Assembly (NCBI RefSeq): GCF_001676615.1
Contig: NZ_LYXZ01000027.1
Location: forward strand, 1-64,000
Source of the DNA: Labrys sp. WJW
Lineage (GTDB): Bacteria; Pseudomonadota; Alphaproteobacteria; Rhizobiales; Labraceae
Length of the DNA stretch: 64,000 bases
Reading direction: 5' to 3'
Position numbers and translations under genes: made by a program. Shown one piece after another: positions 9,388 to 19,476 of this stretch. The stretch's first letter is position 1. Each line of letters starts with the position of its first letter. The notes under the pieces were generated by a model that ran no database searches, was not told where the DNA came from, and saw only the letters and a program-made list of their open reading frames with translations.

Positions 9388-10302
9388 GAACGTCTTGTCG
9401 CCGTTGACCGGCAGGCGGACGCCGTAGAGCGACGTCGTCCCGCAGATGTAGAGATAATTGCGCTTCGGCCCGCCGAAACAGACATTGGCGACCACCTCCG
9501 GCACGAGGATCTTGCCGATGAGGCTGCCGTCCGAATCGTAGCAATGCACGCCGTCGCCGGCGCTGGTCCAGATGCGGCCCTGCGTGTCGAGACGCAGACC
9601 ATCGAAGAAGCCGGCCGTGCAGTCGGCAAACAGCCCCTTATCGACGAGCGCCCCCTTCTCGCCCACGGCGAAACGGCGGATATGGGCCGGACCATCCGGC
9701 AGATGGCTGCGGCCGGTGTCGACGATATAGAGCAGCTTTTCGTCCGGCGAGAAGGCGAGACCGTTGGGCTGGACGAAATCGTCCGCCATCACGCTCAGCT
9801 TGCCCGACGCATCAAGGCGGTAGACCCGGTTGGCGCCCTGCTCGCTCTCGGCCTGGTGGCCTTCATAGTCGGAATCGATGCCATAGGTGGGATCGGTGAA
9901 CCAGATATCGCCATTGGACTGCACGACCACATCGTTGGGGCTGTTGAGGCGCTTGCCGTCATAGTGGTCTGCCAGCGTGATCACGCGGCCATCGATATCG
10001 GTGCGCGAAACGCGGCGCCCGCCATGCTCGCAGGTCACCAGCCGGCCTTGCCGGTCCACGGTGTTGCCGTTTGAATGGCCGGCAGGATGGCGGAATACCG
10101 AGACCGAGCCATTGCATTCGTCGAGGCGCAGCATGCGATCGTTCGGGATGTCGGACCAGACCAGCGAACGGGCCGCCGGGAAATAGGCCGGCCCCTCGGC
10201 CCAGCGGCAGCCCGTATACAACCGGTCGAGCTGCGCGGTGCCCACGAACAGGCGCCGGAAACGGTCGTCGAGACTTTCGAAGCAGGACATCGTCACAGTC
10301 AC
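9385..10302 (-). CDS. SMP-30/gluconolactonase family protein
   Basis: A 305-residue six-bladed beta-propeller lactonase. Family features are CRWAEGPAYFP (metal-binding Glu), LNSPNDVVVQSNGDIWFTDPTYG, GLAFSPDEKLLYIVDTG and a DGLRLDTQGRIW segment. Such enzymes hydrolyse aldonolactones to aldonic acids using a divalent metal. GTG at 10302 or 10296, or ATG at 10290, could be the start; AGCGGAGG lies just upstream. It diverges from the ribose-type ABC importer, so the imported compound may be a sugar that yields a lactone. Confidence 0.9.
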   Translation of the reverse strand: MTVTMSCFESLDDRFRRLFVGTAQLDRLYTGCRWAEGPAYFPAARSLVWSDIPNDRMLRLDECNGSVSVFRHPAGHSNGNTVDRQGRLVTCEHGGRRVSRTDIDGRVITLADHYDGKRLNSPNDVVVQSNGDIWFTDPTYGIDSDYEGHQAESEQGANRVYRLDASGKLSVMADDFVQPNGLAFSPDEKLLYIVDTGRSHLPDGPAHIRRFAVGEKGALVDKGLFADCTAGFFDGLRLDTQGRIWTSAGDGVHCYDSDGSLIGKILVPEVVANVCFGGPKRNYLYICGTTSLYGVRLPVNGDKTF

Positions 10303-10434
10303 CTCCGCTAGGGCGCCACCATCGCGTTGTGGCTGGGCGCTTGACCACGTGACATATTGTACCTTAGGTTCATCATCAAGCAGCCTGCGCTGGCGGGCAA
10401 GAAAAACATCAGAGCACCGAACCGGAGGATTCCC

Positions 10435-11454
10435 ATGAACTCGAAACTGGCCTTTGCCATCGCGCCGATGCTGGCGCTCCTGATGGCGAGCCCCGCCCTT
10501 GCCGAAACGTCGGGCAAGAAGATCGCCCTTTCCAACAATTATGCCGGCAATTCCTGGCGCCAGGCCATGCTGCAGAGCTGGGACAAGGTCGGCAAGAAGG
10601 CCGTCGCCGACAAGCTGATTGCCGCCGCAGACGCCTTCACCACGGCCGACAAGGAAGCTCCGACCCAGGCCGCCCAGATCCAGAATCTCATCCTGCAGGG
10701 CTATGATGCCATCGTCATCGATGCCGCCTCCCCAGAGGCCCTAAACGGCGCGGTCAAGCAGGCCTGCGACGCCGGCATCGTCGTCGTGGCCTTCGACGGC
10801 CTCGTCACCGAGCCCTGCGCCTACAAGGTGACGGTGGACCTCGCCGAGACCTATGGCGCCGAGCAGGTCCGCCAGGTTGCCAAGCGCCTGCCCAATGGAG
10901 GCAACGTGCTCTATGTGCGTGGCCTCGCCGGTACGAGCATCGACGCGGATATTTCCAAGGGCGTGGAAGCCGAAATCAAGAAGCACCCGAACCTCAAGAT
11001 CGTTTCCGAGGTCAACGGCAACTGGGACCAGACCACGGCGCAGAAGGCGGTGACGACGGTCCTGCCCTCGCTGCCCCAGATCGCTGCGGTGATCGACCAG
11101 GGCGGCGATGGCTACGGCACAGCGCAGGCCTTCAAGGCCGCCGGCCGGCCCCTGCCGCTGATCATGCTCGGCAACCGCCAGGACGAGCTTGCCTGGTGGA
11201 AGGAGCAGGGTGGTGCCAGCGGCTATGATACTTGGTCGGCCTCCGAAGCGCCGGGCATGGTGACCTTCGCCTTCTGGGTGGCCCAGCAGGTCCTCGACGG
11301 CAAGAAGGTTCCCAACGAGGTACCGATGGGCATCCTGACGATCGGAGCGAGCGAGCTCGACAAGTATCTCGCCGATACGCCGGCCGGGGGCGTGGCCAAT
11401 CGCGAATACGGCCAGGACGAAGTCGCCAAGGCCATCGAGGCAGCCGCAAAGTAA
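10435..11454 (+). CDS. Sugar ABC transporter periplasmic binding protein
   Basis: A 339-residue type I periplasmic binding protein. The N-terminus MNSKLAFAIAPMLALLMASP with an ALA|ET cleavage site is a Sec signal peptide. Conserved features include NNYAGNSWRQAMLQ and a YDAIVIDAASPEALN segment. The start ATG has GGAGG seven bases upstream. It is the first gene of a four-gene importer operon with a fused two-domain ATPase and two RbsC-like permeases, as in ribose/xylose (CUT2) systems. Confidence 0.92.
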   Translation: MNSKLAFAIAPMLALLMASPALAETSGKKIALSNNYAGNSWRQAMLQSWDKVGKKAVADKLIAAADAFTTADKEAPTQAAQIQNLILQGYDAIVIDAASPEALNGAVKQACDAGIVVVAFDGLVTEPCAYKVTVDLAETYGAEQVRQVAKRLPNGGNVLYVRGLAGTSIDADISKGVEAEIKKHPNLKIVSEVNGNWDQTTAQKAVTTVLPSLPQIAAVIDQGGDGYGTAQAFKAAGRPLPLIMLGNRQDELAWWKEQGGASGYDTWSASEAPGMVTFAFWVAQQVLDGKKVPNEVPMGILTIGASELDKYLADTPAGGVANREYGQDEVAKAIEAAAK

Positions 11455-11463
11455 GCGGCCGCG

Positions 11464-12945
11464 ATGCAGGGCGGAGATTCATCGGTGACGCAAAGGCCTT
11501 CCGATATCGTTCGCCTCGACGGCGTGACCATGCAGTTCGGCACTGTACGTGCGCTCGCCGGGGTCGATTTCACTGTCACCCCCGGCGAGTGTGTCGGGCT
11601 TGTCGGCCATAACGGCGCCGGCAAGTCGACGCTGATGAACGTGCTGGCGGGTACCTTGCCGCCCACCTCCGGCACCATCCGGATCTCGGGCCGGCAGCAG
11701 AGCAGCTATACGGTGGCGGCCGCCAATGCGCTCGGCATCCGCTGCGTATTCCAGGAATTGTCGCTCTGCGCCAATCTCACCGTGGCCGAGAACACCCGCG
11801 TCAATCACGGCGCGCTGCGCGGCCTGGGTTGGCGACGCCGGGCCGGCGCCCTGATCAAGGCCAAGCTCGACGAGATCTTTCCCGGCCATGGCATCGCCGC
11901 CGGCGACGTGGTGGAGGATCTCTCGATCGGCCGGCGGCAGATGGTGGAAGTGGCCCGCGCCTTTACGGTGACGGACGCACCGCTCCATCTCATCATTCTC
12001 GACGAGCCGACTTCCTCGCTCGACAGCCACACGGCGGGCCAGCTCCTCGCCTATATGCGCGCCGCAGTGGCAAGAGGCCTGAGCTGCATCCTGATCTCCC
12101 ACATGCTCGGCGAGATCCTCGACAATGCCGACCGCATCGTGGTCATGCGCGACGGCACCGTGGTCGCGAATGGCCCGGCCGGCGAATTCAGCCGCGACAA
12201 GCTCGTCAATGCCATGGGAGCGGAGCATCGCGAGAGCGGCGCCAGGATGCAGACAGCGACCGAGCACGGCGAGATCTGCGTACACGCCCGGCCTGCGGGT
12301 GCGGGATCGGCCATCGAGTTGGTGGCACGCCAGGGCGAGATCGTCGGGCTTGCGGGCCTGGCCGGACACGGCCAGACCAAGATGCTCATCGACATCTTCG
12401 CGGCGGGACGCCGGCGTAAACCCGGGATCGAAGTCACCGCACCGGCCGCCCTGGTCGCGGGCGACCGGCAGCGCGACGGCATCTTTCCGCTCTCCTCGAT
12501 TGCTCGCAATATCGCCATCGGCTCGATGCGTGCCCTCAAGCACGGCCTGCTGATTTCCCGCCAGAGCGAAGCCGAACTCGCCGAGACCTGGCGCAAACGC
12601 ATGCGCATCCGCACGCCGGCCATGACCGATAACATCCTGACCCTCTCCGGCGGCAACCAGCAGAAAGCCCTGTTCGCGCGGGCGCTCGCCTCGGATGCCC
12701 GGATCGTATTGATGGACGATCCCATGCGCGGCGTCGACATCGCCACCAAGCTGGAAGTCTACGATCTCCTGCGCGAGGAGGCTCGCAAGGGGCGCACCTT
12801 CCTGTGGTACACCACCGAAACGGAGGAACTCGAGAACTGCGACCGGGTCTATGTCTTCCGAAACGGCAGCATCGTCGCCGAACTCGCCAGCCACGAGATT
12901 ACCGAAGAGAAGGTCATCCAATCTTCCTTCACGGAGGCCGCATGA
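11464..12945 (+). CDS. Sugar ABC transporter fused ATPase (RbsA-type)
   Basis: A 493-residue ATPase with two nucleotide-binding domains. Domain 1 has Walker [11 protein letters not shown], signature LSIGRRQ and Walker [11 protein letters not shown]. Domain 2 has a degenerate Walker A (GHGQTK), which is usual for this family, and signature LSGGNQQ. Its Walker B reads [12 protein letters not shown], so the catalytic Glu is Asp, which is less usual. Start may be ATG 11464 or GTG 11485; the latter has GGCGGAG upstream. The stop overlaps the next start (ATGA). Confidence 0.92.
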   Translation: MQGGDSSVTQRPSDIVRLDGVTMQFGTVRALAGVDFTVTPGECVGLVGHNGAGKSTLMNVLAGTLPPTSGTIRISGRQQSSYTVAAANALGIRCVFQELSLCANLTVAENTRVNHGALRGLGWRRRAGALIKAKLDEIFPGHGIAAGDVVEDLSIGRRQMVEVARAFTVTDAPLHLIILDEPTSSLDSHTAGQLLAYMRAAVARGLSCILISHMLGEILDNADRIVVMRDGTVVANGPAGEFSRDKLVNAMGAEHRESGARMQTATEHGEICVHARPAGAGSAIELVARQGEIVGLAGLAGHGQTKMLIDIFAAGRRRKPGIEVTAPAALVAGDRQRDGIFPLSSIARNIAIGSMRALKHGLLISRQSEAELAETWRKRMRIRTPAMTDNILTLSGGNQQKALFARALASDARIVLMDDPMRGVDIATKLEVYDLLREEARKGRTFLWYTTETEELENCDRVYVFRNGSIVAELASHEITEEKVIQSSFTEAA

Positions 12946-13907
12946 GCCTTGCCTCCCCTGCCCCCGCTCCGGCCCGCATTGCCGGCTGGCGCCCGCTCCT
13001 GCGGGCAGTGCTGCCCGCGATCTCCCTCATGCTCGTGCTCGGTGCGATCGGCTGGCTGAACCCGCGCGCCATCAGCTATCTCGGCTTCAACCTGATGTTG
13101 AACCTAGCCGTGCCGCTGGTACTCGTCACCATCGGCCAGATGTTCGTGATCACCGTCAACGATCTCGACCTGTCGCTCGGCTTCTTCGTCAGCTTCATCG
13201 GCTGCGTCACCGCCACCTGGCTGGTGCAGACCCCCTTGCTGGGTGCCGTCGTGATCACCGGCGCCGTCGTCGTCTATGGCTTGATCGGTGCTCTCATCCA
13301 TCTGCGCAACCTGCCGTCCATCGTGGTGACGCTCGGCATGAGCTTCTTCTGGCAGGGCGCGGCCATTCTGCTGCTTCCCACGCCAGGTGGTAAGGCACCC
13401 GACTGGCTCCATGCAGCGATGACCATCAAGACGCCGTACGTGCCGATGCCGATCGTCGCAGCTGTCATCATCGCCCTCATCGTGCATTACGGGCTGAAGC
13501 GCACCGCCTACGGCGCCATCCTGCGCGGGGCCGGCGGCAATCCCGCTGCCATCCGGCGGGCGGGCTGGTCGCTTCTGAAGATCAAGGTGGCGGCCTTCAT
13601 GCTGGCGGGCGTCTTCGGCGTGCTCTCGGGCTTTGCGCTCGTCGGGCTGTCGACGGCCGGCGATGCCAATATCGGCAATGGCTACACCCTGCTCTCGATC
13701 GCCGGCGTCATCCTCGGCGGCGGCGAATTCGTGGGCGGTCGCGTCTCGCCCATCGGCGCAGTGATCGGCGCCCTGACACTCTCTCTCGCCTCCTCCTCGC
13801 TGCTCAGCTTCATGCATGTCCCGCCCGATTGGCAGGTCGGTGCCAACGGCGCCATCCTGATCGTCATTCTGGCGGCGCGCGCGCTCATCGCGAAACGGGA
13901 GAACTGA
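12942..13907 (+). CDS. Sugar ABC transporter permease (RbsC-like)
   Basis: A 321-residue polytopic inner-membrane protein of the ribose/xylose permease family. The stretch [20 protein letters not shown] matches the conserved GQMFVI..GIDLS region, and [20 protein letters not shown] is the typical C-terminal conserved loop. The ATG overlaps the ATPase stop, showing translational coupling. It pairs with the following permease to form the membrane channel. Confidence 0.9.
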   Translation: MSLASPAPAPARIAGWRPLLRAVLPAISLMLVLGAIGWLNPRAISYLGFNLMLNLAVPLVLVTIGQMFVITVNDLDLSLGFFVSFIGCVTATWLVQTPLLGAVVITGAVVVYGLIGALIHLRNLPSIVVTLGMSFFWQGAAILLLPTPGGKAPDWLHAAMTIKTPYVPMPIVAAVIIALIVHYGLKRTAYGAILRGAGGNPAAIRRAGWSLLKIKVAAFMLAGVFGVLSGFALVGLSTAGDANIGNGYTLLSIAGVILGGGEFVGGRVSPIGAVIGALTLSLASSSLLSFMHVPPDWQVGANGAILIVILAARALIAKREN

Positions 13908-13910
13908 GCG

Positions 13911-14867
13911 ATGGACCCGGTCCGCAAGCTCTTCACCCTGCCCTGGATCTGGTCCTTCATCGGCGCCGGCCTCGTCTATGCCGTCACCATCCTCGCCACC
14001 GGCGGGGGCGGCGCCGCCGGCATGCTCGACGCTGCCTTCTCGCTGGCGGTATTCACCGTCGTGGTCGGCATCGGGCAGATGTTCGTCATCACGCTCGGCC
14101 CCGGCAATGTCGACCTGTCGCTGCCGGCCAATATCGGCCTGGCCAGCGCCGTTGCGATGAAAGTGATGGGCGGCTCGGATGCCATGATCCCGCTCGGCCT
14201 GTGCGCCGCGCTCGCCTGCGGCACCGCCATCGGCGCGCTCAACTATCTCCTGATCGCAGCCCTGCGGATTCCTCCGATCATCGCCACCCTCTCGGCCAGC
14301 TTCGTCATCCAGTCCGTCGACATCAGCTATGGCCGCGGCCTGCAGATCAAGCCGCCGCCCGCCTTTGCCGCCTTCACGGATCTGCGCCTTGCCGGCCTGC
14401 CCCTCTTCGTGCTTGCCGCGGTGCTCGTCAGCATCGGCGTCGCGGTGCTGCTGCACCGCTCGATCTTCGGCTACAGCGTCACTGCCATCGGCCAGAACCA
14501 GCGGGCCGCCTGGCTGGCTGGCATACCGGTCGTCGCCATCCGCTGCCTCACCTACATGCTCTGCGGCGGCCTGGGCGGCCTCAACGGTGCCTTGCTGGCT
14601 GGCTATTTTCGCGGTTCTTCGGTCGACATCGGCAATGAGTATCTGCTTGCCTCTATCGCGGTGGTGGTCATCGGCGGCACCGCCGTGGGCGGCGGCCAGG
14701 CCAGCGTCGCGGGTGTGTGGGGGGCATCATTGTTCCTGGTGTTTCTGCAGATCATGCTCAACACGCTTGGCGCCGACGCGGGGATGCGTCTGATGGTGAC
14801 CGGGCTCGTCATCGTCGCCGTGATTGCCGTTGCAGGCGGTCAGGCCAGCACCGGTCCACGGCGCTGA
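13911..14867 (+). CDS. Sugar ABC transporter permease (RbsC-like)
   Basis: A 318-residue permease with the same family features as its neighbour: [20 protein letters not shown] and LLASIAVVVIGGTAVGGGQAS. It begins three bases after the preceding stop. The two permeases have diverged and probably form a heterodimer. This is the last intact gene of the operon; a decayed etfA fragment follows. Confidence 0.9.
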   Translation: MDPVRKLFTLPWIWSFIGAGLVYAVTILATGGGGAAGMLDAAFSLAVFTVVVGIGQMFVITLGPGNVDLSLPANIGLASAVAMKVMGGSDAMIPLGLCAALACGTAIGALNYLLIAALRIPPIIATLSASFVIQSVDISYGRGLQIKPPPAFAAFTDLRLAGLPLFVLAAVLVSIGVAVLLHRSIFGYSVTAIGQNQRAAWLAGIPVVAIRCLTYMLCGGLGGLNGALLAGYFRGSSVDIGNEYLLASIAVVVIGGTAVGGGQASVAGVWGASLFLVFLQIMLNTLGADAGMRLMVTGLVIVAVIAVAGGQASTGPRR

Positions 14868-15104
14868 AGAGACATATGCCCTCCCGGCGCCTTGTCGCGT
14901 TGTCCACCGTCGGCCCGCGGCGAAGCTTGCAGCATGGGACAGCCGGCGTCCTCGGATCGGAAACGGGGTGTCCTGGCTTCGACCGCCGCGCGGAAGGGTT
15001 CGGAATTGTCGAGCAGTACGAAGCCAAAATGGTCGGCGCCACTGTTGTCGACCATCTTGACCATATTGTCGGAAATCCCGAACGAGATGGTGTGGCCGAC
15101 GCGC

Positions 15105-15351
15105 GGCGCCGCCGTCGATGCGGGCTATGCCCCCAATGACTGGCAAGTCGACCAGATCGGCAAGGTGGTCGCCCCCGCGACCTCTACATCGCCGTCGGCA
15201 TCTCCGGGGCCATCCAGCATCTGGCCGGCATGAAGGATCCGAAGGTCATCGTCGCCATCAACAGGACGAAGAGGCCCCGATCTTCCAGGTCGCCGATCTC
15301 TATATCGCCCTGCCGGAGCTCAAGGACGAACTCGCCAAGCTCGGCAAGTAG
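15105..15351 (+). pseudogene. etfA: Decayed C-terminal fragment of etfA
   Basis: Three frame segments together spell the end of electron-transfer flavoprotein alpha subunit. Segment one is [15 protein letters not shown]...GKVVAP; segment two is [20 protein letters not shown]...VIVAIN; segment three is [11 protein letters not shown] followed by a LPEL tail. A two-base excess at 15177 and a one-base loss near 15263 break the frame. About six codons (normally YGLVAD) are missing after QVAD, as expected from slippage between GTCGCCGAT/C repeats. The FAD-binding C-terminal domain is thus broken. No upstream etfB or etfA part was found. Confidence 0.85.
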
Positions 15352-15446
15352 GGAGAACGGGCGGCATGGCTGATTGATCGAAACAGCCATCCCTGCATAT
15401 GACGCGATCCCCCTGAAGATGGAGAGGCCCTCTTCTCGGACGTTCT

Positions 15447-16322
15447 CTACCGAAAAGTTGGCGCTGCCATCGCTTCGCTCATCACACCGCCGGCGCGACG
15501 AAGGGGCCTGCCGTCCAAGCGTTGCACCGGTACCAGCGTTACCGGTTTCTCGGCTGTGCGCAGCGGCGCCAGGGCTTCATCGCCAACCGCGTCATCGGTG
15601 ATGATTTCGTCGATCTCCGAAACTTCGCAAAGAGTGCAGAAGCTCGGCGAGGTAAATTTGGAGCTGTCCACGAGCAGGATCTTGCGCCCCGCCGAGGCAA
15701 TCATGGCGCGCTTCAACGACGCCACTTCCAATGACGCCTCGGTCAAGAGGGTGCCGGTGACGGCCGATGCCCCCATGAGACAAAGATCGGCGTGCAGCGT
15801 GCGAATGAAGCTCTCCCCTGGCTCTCCGGCAAGGTGCCTGTAGCCGGCGCGAATGCTTCCGCCAGGCATGATCGTCCGCCAGGACCTGATGTCAGCGGCG
15901 AAATCCGCGATTTCGAGGCTATTTGTCACGATCGTCAGCGGTAGGTCACGCTCGGCCGCAGCCCGCACAGCCTCCATCACCGTCGAGGAACTGTCCAGGA
16001 TGACGCTGTGTCCGGCGCTCAGCCGCGATGCAGCCTCCCGCCCGATTGCCAACTTCTCGGCGCGTTGCAGCTGAGCATTGAGTGAATTCTCGCGCTCGAA
16101 GGTTGCTCGCGCCGGCTGAACCAGATGGGCGCCGCCATGGGTTCTCTCAAGGTAACCCTTTTCCATCAAATATTCGAGATCGCGCCGTGCGGTTGATTGG
16201 GATCCGCCCGTCGCATCAGCCAATTCCTGTACGCTGGCTGCACCATTCGCCCGCAAATGCTCCAGAATGATCGCCCTGCGCTTTGCAGGAACCATGTCCA
16301 CTCGTTTGGTCGCTGATTCCAT
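15447..16322 (-). CDS. DeoR family transcriptional regulator
   Basis: An N-terminal DeoR helix-turn-helix ([21 protein letters not shown] followed by [12 protein letters not shown]) precedes a sugar-phosphate-sensing DeoRC domain with [19 protein letters not shown] and LCLMGASA. DeoR proteins repress carbohydrate genes and are released by phosphorylated sugars. I chose the ATG at 16322 (291 residues) with AAGG upstream; in-frame ATG 16370 and 16295 are alternatives. It diverges from the CUT1 importer operon, which it probably regulates. Confidence 0.88.
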   Translation of the reverse strand: MESATKRVDMVPAKRRAIILEHLRANGAASVQELADATGGSQSTARRDLEYLMEKGYLERTHGGAHLVQPARATFERENSLNAQLQRAEKLAIGREAASRLSAGHSVILDSSSTVMEAVRAAAERDLPLTIVTNSLEIADFAADIRSWRTIMPGGSIRAGYRHLAGEPGESFIRTLHADLCLMGASAVTGTLLTEASLEVASLKRAMIASAGRKILLVDSSKFTSPSFCTLCEVSEIDEIITDDAVGDEALAPLRTAEKPVTLVPVQRLDGRPLRRAGGVMSEAMAAPTFR

Positions 16323-17186
16323 GGCTCTACCTTGGTTATTCCTGCCGCCTTCCGACAAGCGCGCAGGCATGCGTGCTTGTCGCTGCCACCATCAGATCAC
16401 GTACCTGCAATCTACGATCAGACCAGATCCGGTCACTGCGCTCGATCCTTCAATTTCTATCATTATCGATCAACTGGGCAATCGAACTCTCGTCTACGAT
16501 ATCGCCGTCTTTGGCGGAAACGCAATAATCTGGGTCATTTGATCCGACGCGCATGCTTTTTATCGCTATTTGATCATGATTTTCTGAAGATGGGCAAAAA
16601 ACACATAGTCAAAAATGGAGATAGCTCCGAAGCCGAATTGACTCTGGAGAGAGCGAGGCATCGGCGAATTCATTAAATTTTGCTCCAAACCACCGGAAAA
16701 CATTGAAGGATGTGGCCGCATTCAATAGCTCGGGCGCGAAGCTCGCTCAATCTTTCTGCGCTAATTAGATAGAGATTGACAGAGTTTGGAATTTTGCTTT
16801 TATGACGAGCAAGCCAGAGCAATGCCCTCCAACGAGGTCCATCCGGTGTCAACCAGACTCGATCAGAAACCGGCAAATCACCGCGCTGGCTGCAACAAGG
16901 ACCGCGATGTCGGCGCGGACGCGCGAGACATCGTCGACATCATCCCAGTCTCTCAATCGGGCTTGGAATGGCTGGCCGAACAAGAGGCATTCGCCTGCAA
17001 TCCTAAGAGGCCAGTTGATCAGGCCATGCGTGAGACTGGGCCGGACCGAGTGTTCGACCAAGCACCGGCACTGCAGCGCCCTCGCTCCCTTGTCTTGATA
17101 CGACCATAGCGAGGGAGGTTTACGCGCAAATACAGCGCAGCGCGTGCGCACCATAAACATAAAAATATCCAGGAGGAGGAGACGTT
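16323..17186. other. Long intergenic region between DeoR gene and ABC operon
   Basis: About 860 bases, with an AT-rich section around 16,550-16,800. Short open frames on both strands show no family, no good ribosome binding site and no consistent coding character. It presumably carries the divergent promoters and DeoR sites, but I could not define an operator. Confidence 0.4.
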
Positions 17187-18470
17187 ATGCGACGCAGAGC
17201 ATTTCTTGGCACAAGCATGCTTGTGCTTGCCTTGTCGACGGTGTCGGCGTTTGCACAGCAAAAGGAAGTCACGGTATGGTCCTGGTTCATCCAGAGCACC
17301 ATGCAAAAGTCCATAGATGCCTTCGAGAAGGCACATCCCGGTGTCAAGATAACCTATACCTACTATAATTACTCACCAGAATACATAACGGCGCTCAAGG
17401 CGGCTGCGGCCTCCAACAGCCTGCCTGACGTCATTGGCCTGCAGCCGGGCTCCCTGACCCAGCAATACCGCGACAATCTGGCCCCGGTCGACGAACTCGC
17501 AGCAAAGACATGGGGCAAGGACTGGAAGGACAAGGTGTTCTCTGTCAATCGCAAGCAGATGCAGATGGGAAATCCGGCGGGAGACAACAACACCTACATC
17601 GTACCCCAGGAATCACAGGTTCTTTGCATTTGGTACAACAGAAAACTCTTTGAAAAACTCAAGATCTCAGTTCCCAAGACATATGCCGATCTGAAGGCAG
17701 CTTCGAAGGCCCTCACCGATGGTGGCTACATCCCGATGTTCCAGGGAGCTGCCGACGGCTGGCAGAACGAGAACGTATTCCTGATGCTCGCCAATCAATT
17801 CTCACCGGGGATCGTCGACAAGGCCCAGGCTGGCCAGATGCCCTGGTCGGCACCTGAACTGGTCTCCGCGATGAAGGCCTGGAAGGGCCTGTTCGACGAC
17901 GGCATCTTCCAGCAGGGTGCCCTGGGCGCGCATGCCTATCCCACCGGTGCCCAGTTGTTCGCACAGGGCCGCGTCGGGATGATGGCACTGGGTTCGTGGT
18001 GGATGCAGGAAAGCAAGTTTCCGCCGCCGCTTTCCGAATATGTCCAGAACATGGATGGCTTCGACTATTTCTATCTCCCGCCTGTCAAGGACGGCGGCTC
18101 CGCAAGCCCGCCGATCGGGGGCATCGACATCGGCTATGGCCTGACGAAGAACGGCGCGAAGAATCCCGAGGCCTGGACCTTCCTCTCCGAGCTGACCAAT
18201 GGCGTCGGCCTGCAGCAGGCGTTGAACGATCTCAACGACCTGCCGGCTTTCGAGGGGCATGAACCCAAGGGCGACATCACCGATCACGTCAAGCAGATGT
18301 CGGCCCGGTTCATGGCCGATCTGCCAAAGGCCGAGAACCAGCGTTTTGCCTCGCCCGCCGTCGCCGAGGCTTTGGACAATGCGCTCGCCGGCGTTGCGGA
18401 TGGCAGTGTGCAGCCGGAGGCGGCATTGGCCTCCGTGCAAGCCGCGACGGACAAGGCGCTCGGCAAGTAA
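17187..18470 (+). CDS. ABC transporter sugar-binding protein (CUT1 type)
   Basis: A 427-residue periplasmic binding protein with a Sec signal peptide (MRRRAFLGTSMLVLALS, cleavage after AFA). Family features include VTVWSWFIQSTMQKSIDAFE, HPGVKITYTYYN, VPQESQVLCIWYNRKLFEK and MMALGSWWMQE. The start has AGGAGGAGGAG upstream. It is the first gene of a five-gene operon with two MalF/MalG-like permeases, an MsmK/UgpC-like ATPase and an SDR oxidoreductase. Confidence 0.92.
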   Translation: MRRRAFLGTSMLVLALSTVSAFAQQKEVTVWSWFIQSTMQKSIDAFEKAHPGVKITYTYYNYSPEYITALKAAAASNSLPDVIGLQPGSLTQQYRDNLAPVDELAAKTWGKDWKDKVFSVNRKQMQMGNPAGDNNTYIVPQESQVLCIWYNRKLFEKLKISVPKTYADLKAASKALTDGGYIPMFQGAADGWQNENVFLMLANQFSPGIVDKAQAGQMPWSAPELVSAMKAWKGLFDDGIFQQGALGAHAYPTGAQLFAQGRVGMMALGSWWMQESKFPPPLSEYVQNMDGFDYFYLPPVKDGGSASPPIGGIDIGYGLTKNGAKNPEAWTFLSELTNGVGLQQALNDLNDLPAFEGHEPKGDITDHVKQMSARFMADLPKAENQRFASPAVAEALDNALAGVADGSVQPEAALASVQAATDKALGK

Positions 18471-18534
18471 CCCGGCAAGTCAACAGCTGAGGGGGCCGGG
18501 TGCGGTGCACCCGGTCCTTCCCGGAGAAGAAGAC

Positions 18535-19476
18535 ATGGCAGTAGGAACCGGGATGGCTGGACATGCGATCGCGACGACGAAATATTCCTCCTCGAGGAGA
18601 GCTCTGGGTCGCTACGGCTTCGTGATCCCGGCAGTGGCGTTGTTCATCGTCTTCATCGCCTATCCGATCCTCTGGGTTCTCGGCCAGAGTTTCTATACCA
18701 AGGATGCGGCTGGCGCACCCTCGCTGAGCCTGTCGGCAAACTACATCGGCGTACTGCGCGACCCGACATTCTGGGTGGTGGTGCGCAACATGACGCTCTG
18801 GGCCGTGATCACCATCCCGGTGCAGATGGTGATTGGCGGCTTGCTCGCCTATTTCATCGAACGCCATACCCATCGTTTGCGCGGCTTTTTCCGCACGATG
18901 TTCTTCCTGCCCGTGGTGACATCGGTTTCCGTCGTCAGCCTCGTCTGGGTCCAGATCTACGCGCCTTACTACGGCATTGCCCAGGAATATCTGAAGCATG
19001 TCGGAATCGTGATGTCGACCTCGCCCATCGGCGATGCCAAGACGGCGATCTATGCCCTCATCATCGTGAATATCTGGCAATGGACCGGATTTTCGATGCT
19101 GATGTACATCGCCGGCATTGCGAACATGCCGAGCGAAATCCTCGATGCGGCCCGTATCGACGGCGCCACCGGCTGGCGTCTGGCCGTGAATGTCGTGATA
19201 CCGATGCTCGCGCCGGCGACCAAGTCGCTGTTGTTGCTCGGCATCATCGGTACGCTACAGACCTTCCCGATCGTCCATCTGATGACCGGCGGCGGGCCCA
19301 ACCACGCAAGCGAAGTCTTCGGCACCTATATTTTCAAGCAGAGCTTCATCCTCAACGACAGCGGAGGCGGAGCGGCGCTCTCGGTTGTCGTCCTGCTGCT
19401 CGCCCTGGCGCTTTCGCTGATCCAGATCGTTCTCCTCGGCACCCGCCTCACGCCAGCGTCGAAGGAAGGATCATGA
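18535..19476 (+). CDS. ABC transporter permease (MalF/UgpA-like)
   Basis: A 313-residue permease with six predicted membrane segments and the EAA-type cytoplasmic loop ILDAARIDGATGWRLAVNVVIP that docks on the ATPase. The ATG at 18535 follows CGGAGAAGAAG. Its stop overlaps the next gene start. It belongs to the CUT1 importer operon. Confidence 0.9.
   Translation: MAVGTGMAGHAIATTKYSSSRRALGRYGFVIPAVALFIVFIAYPILWVLGQSFYTKDAAGAPSLSLSANYIGVLRDPTFWVVVRNMTLWAVITIPVQMVIGGLLAYFIERHTHRLRGFFRTMFFLPVVTSVSVVSLVWVQIYAPYYGIAQEYLKHVGIVMSTSPIGDAKTAIYALIIVNIWQWTGFSMLMYIAGIANMPSEILDAARIDGATGWRLAVNVVIPMLAPATKSLLLLGIIGTLQTFPIVHLMTGGGPNHASEVFGTYIFKQSFILNDSGGGAALSVVVLLLALALSLIQIVLLGTRLTPASKEGS

Noticed and set aside
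14840..15064. Minus-strand open frame (KMVDNSGADHFGFVLLDNSEP) beside the etfA remnant
   Set aside because: It reads like protein but I cannot assign a family, start or end; mentioned only as a possible second remnant.
16786..17160. Overlapping short frames before the CUT1 operon
   Set aside because: No ribosome binding site, no family, frames on both strands equally plausible.
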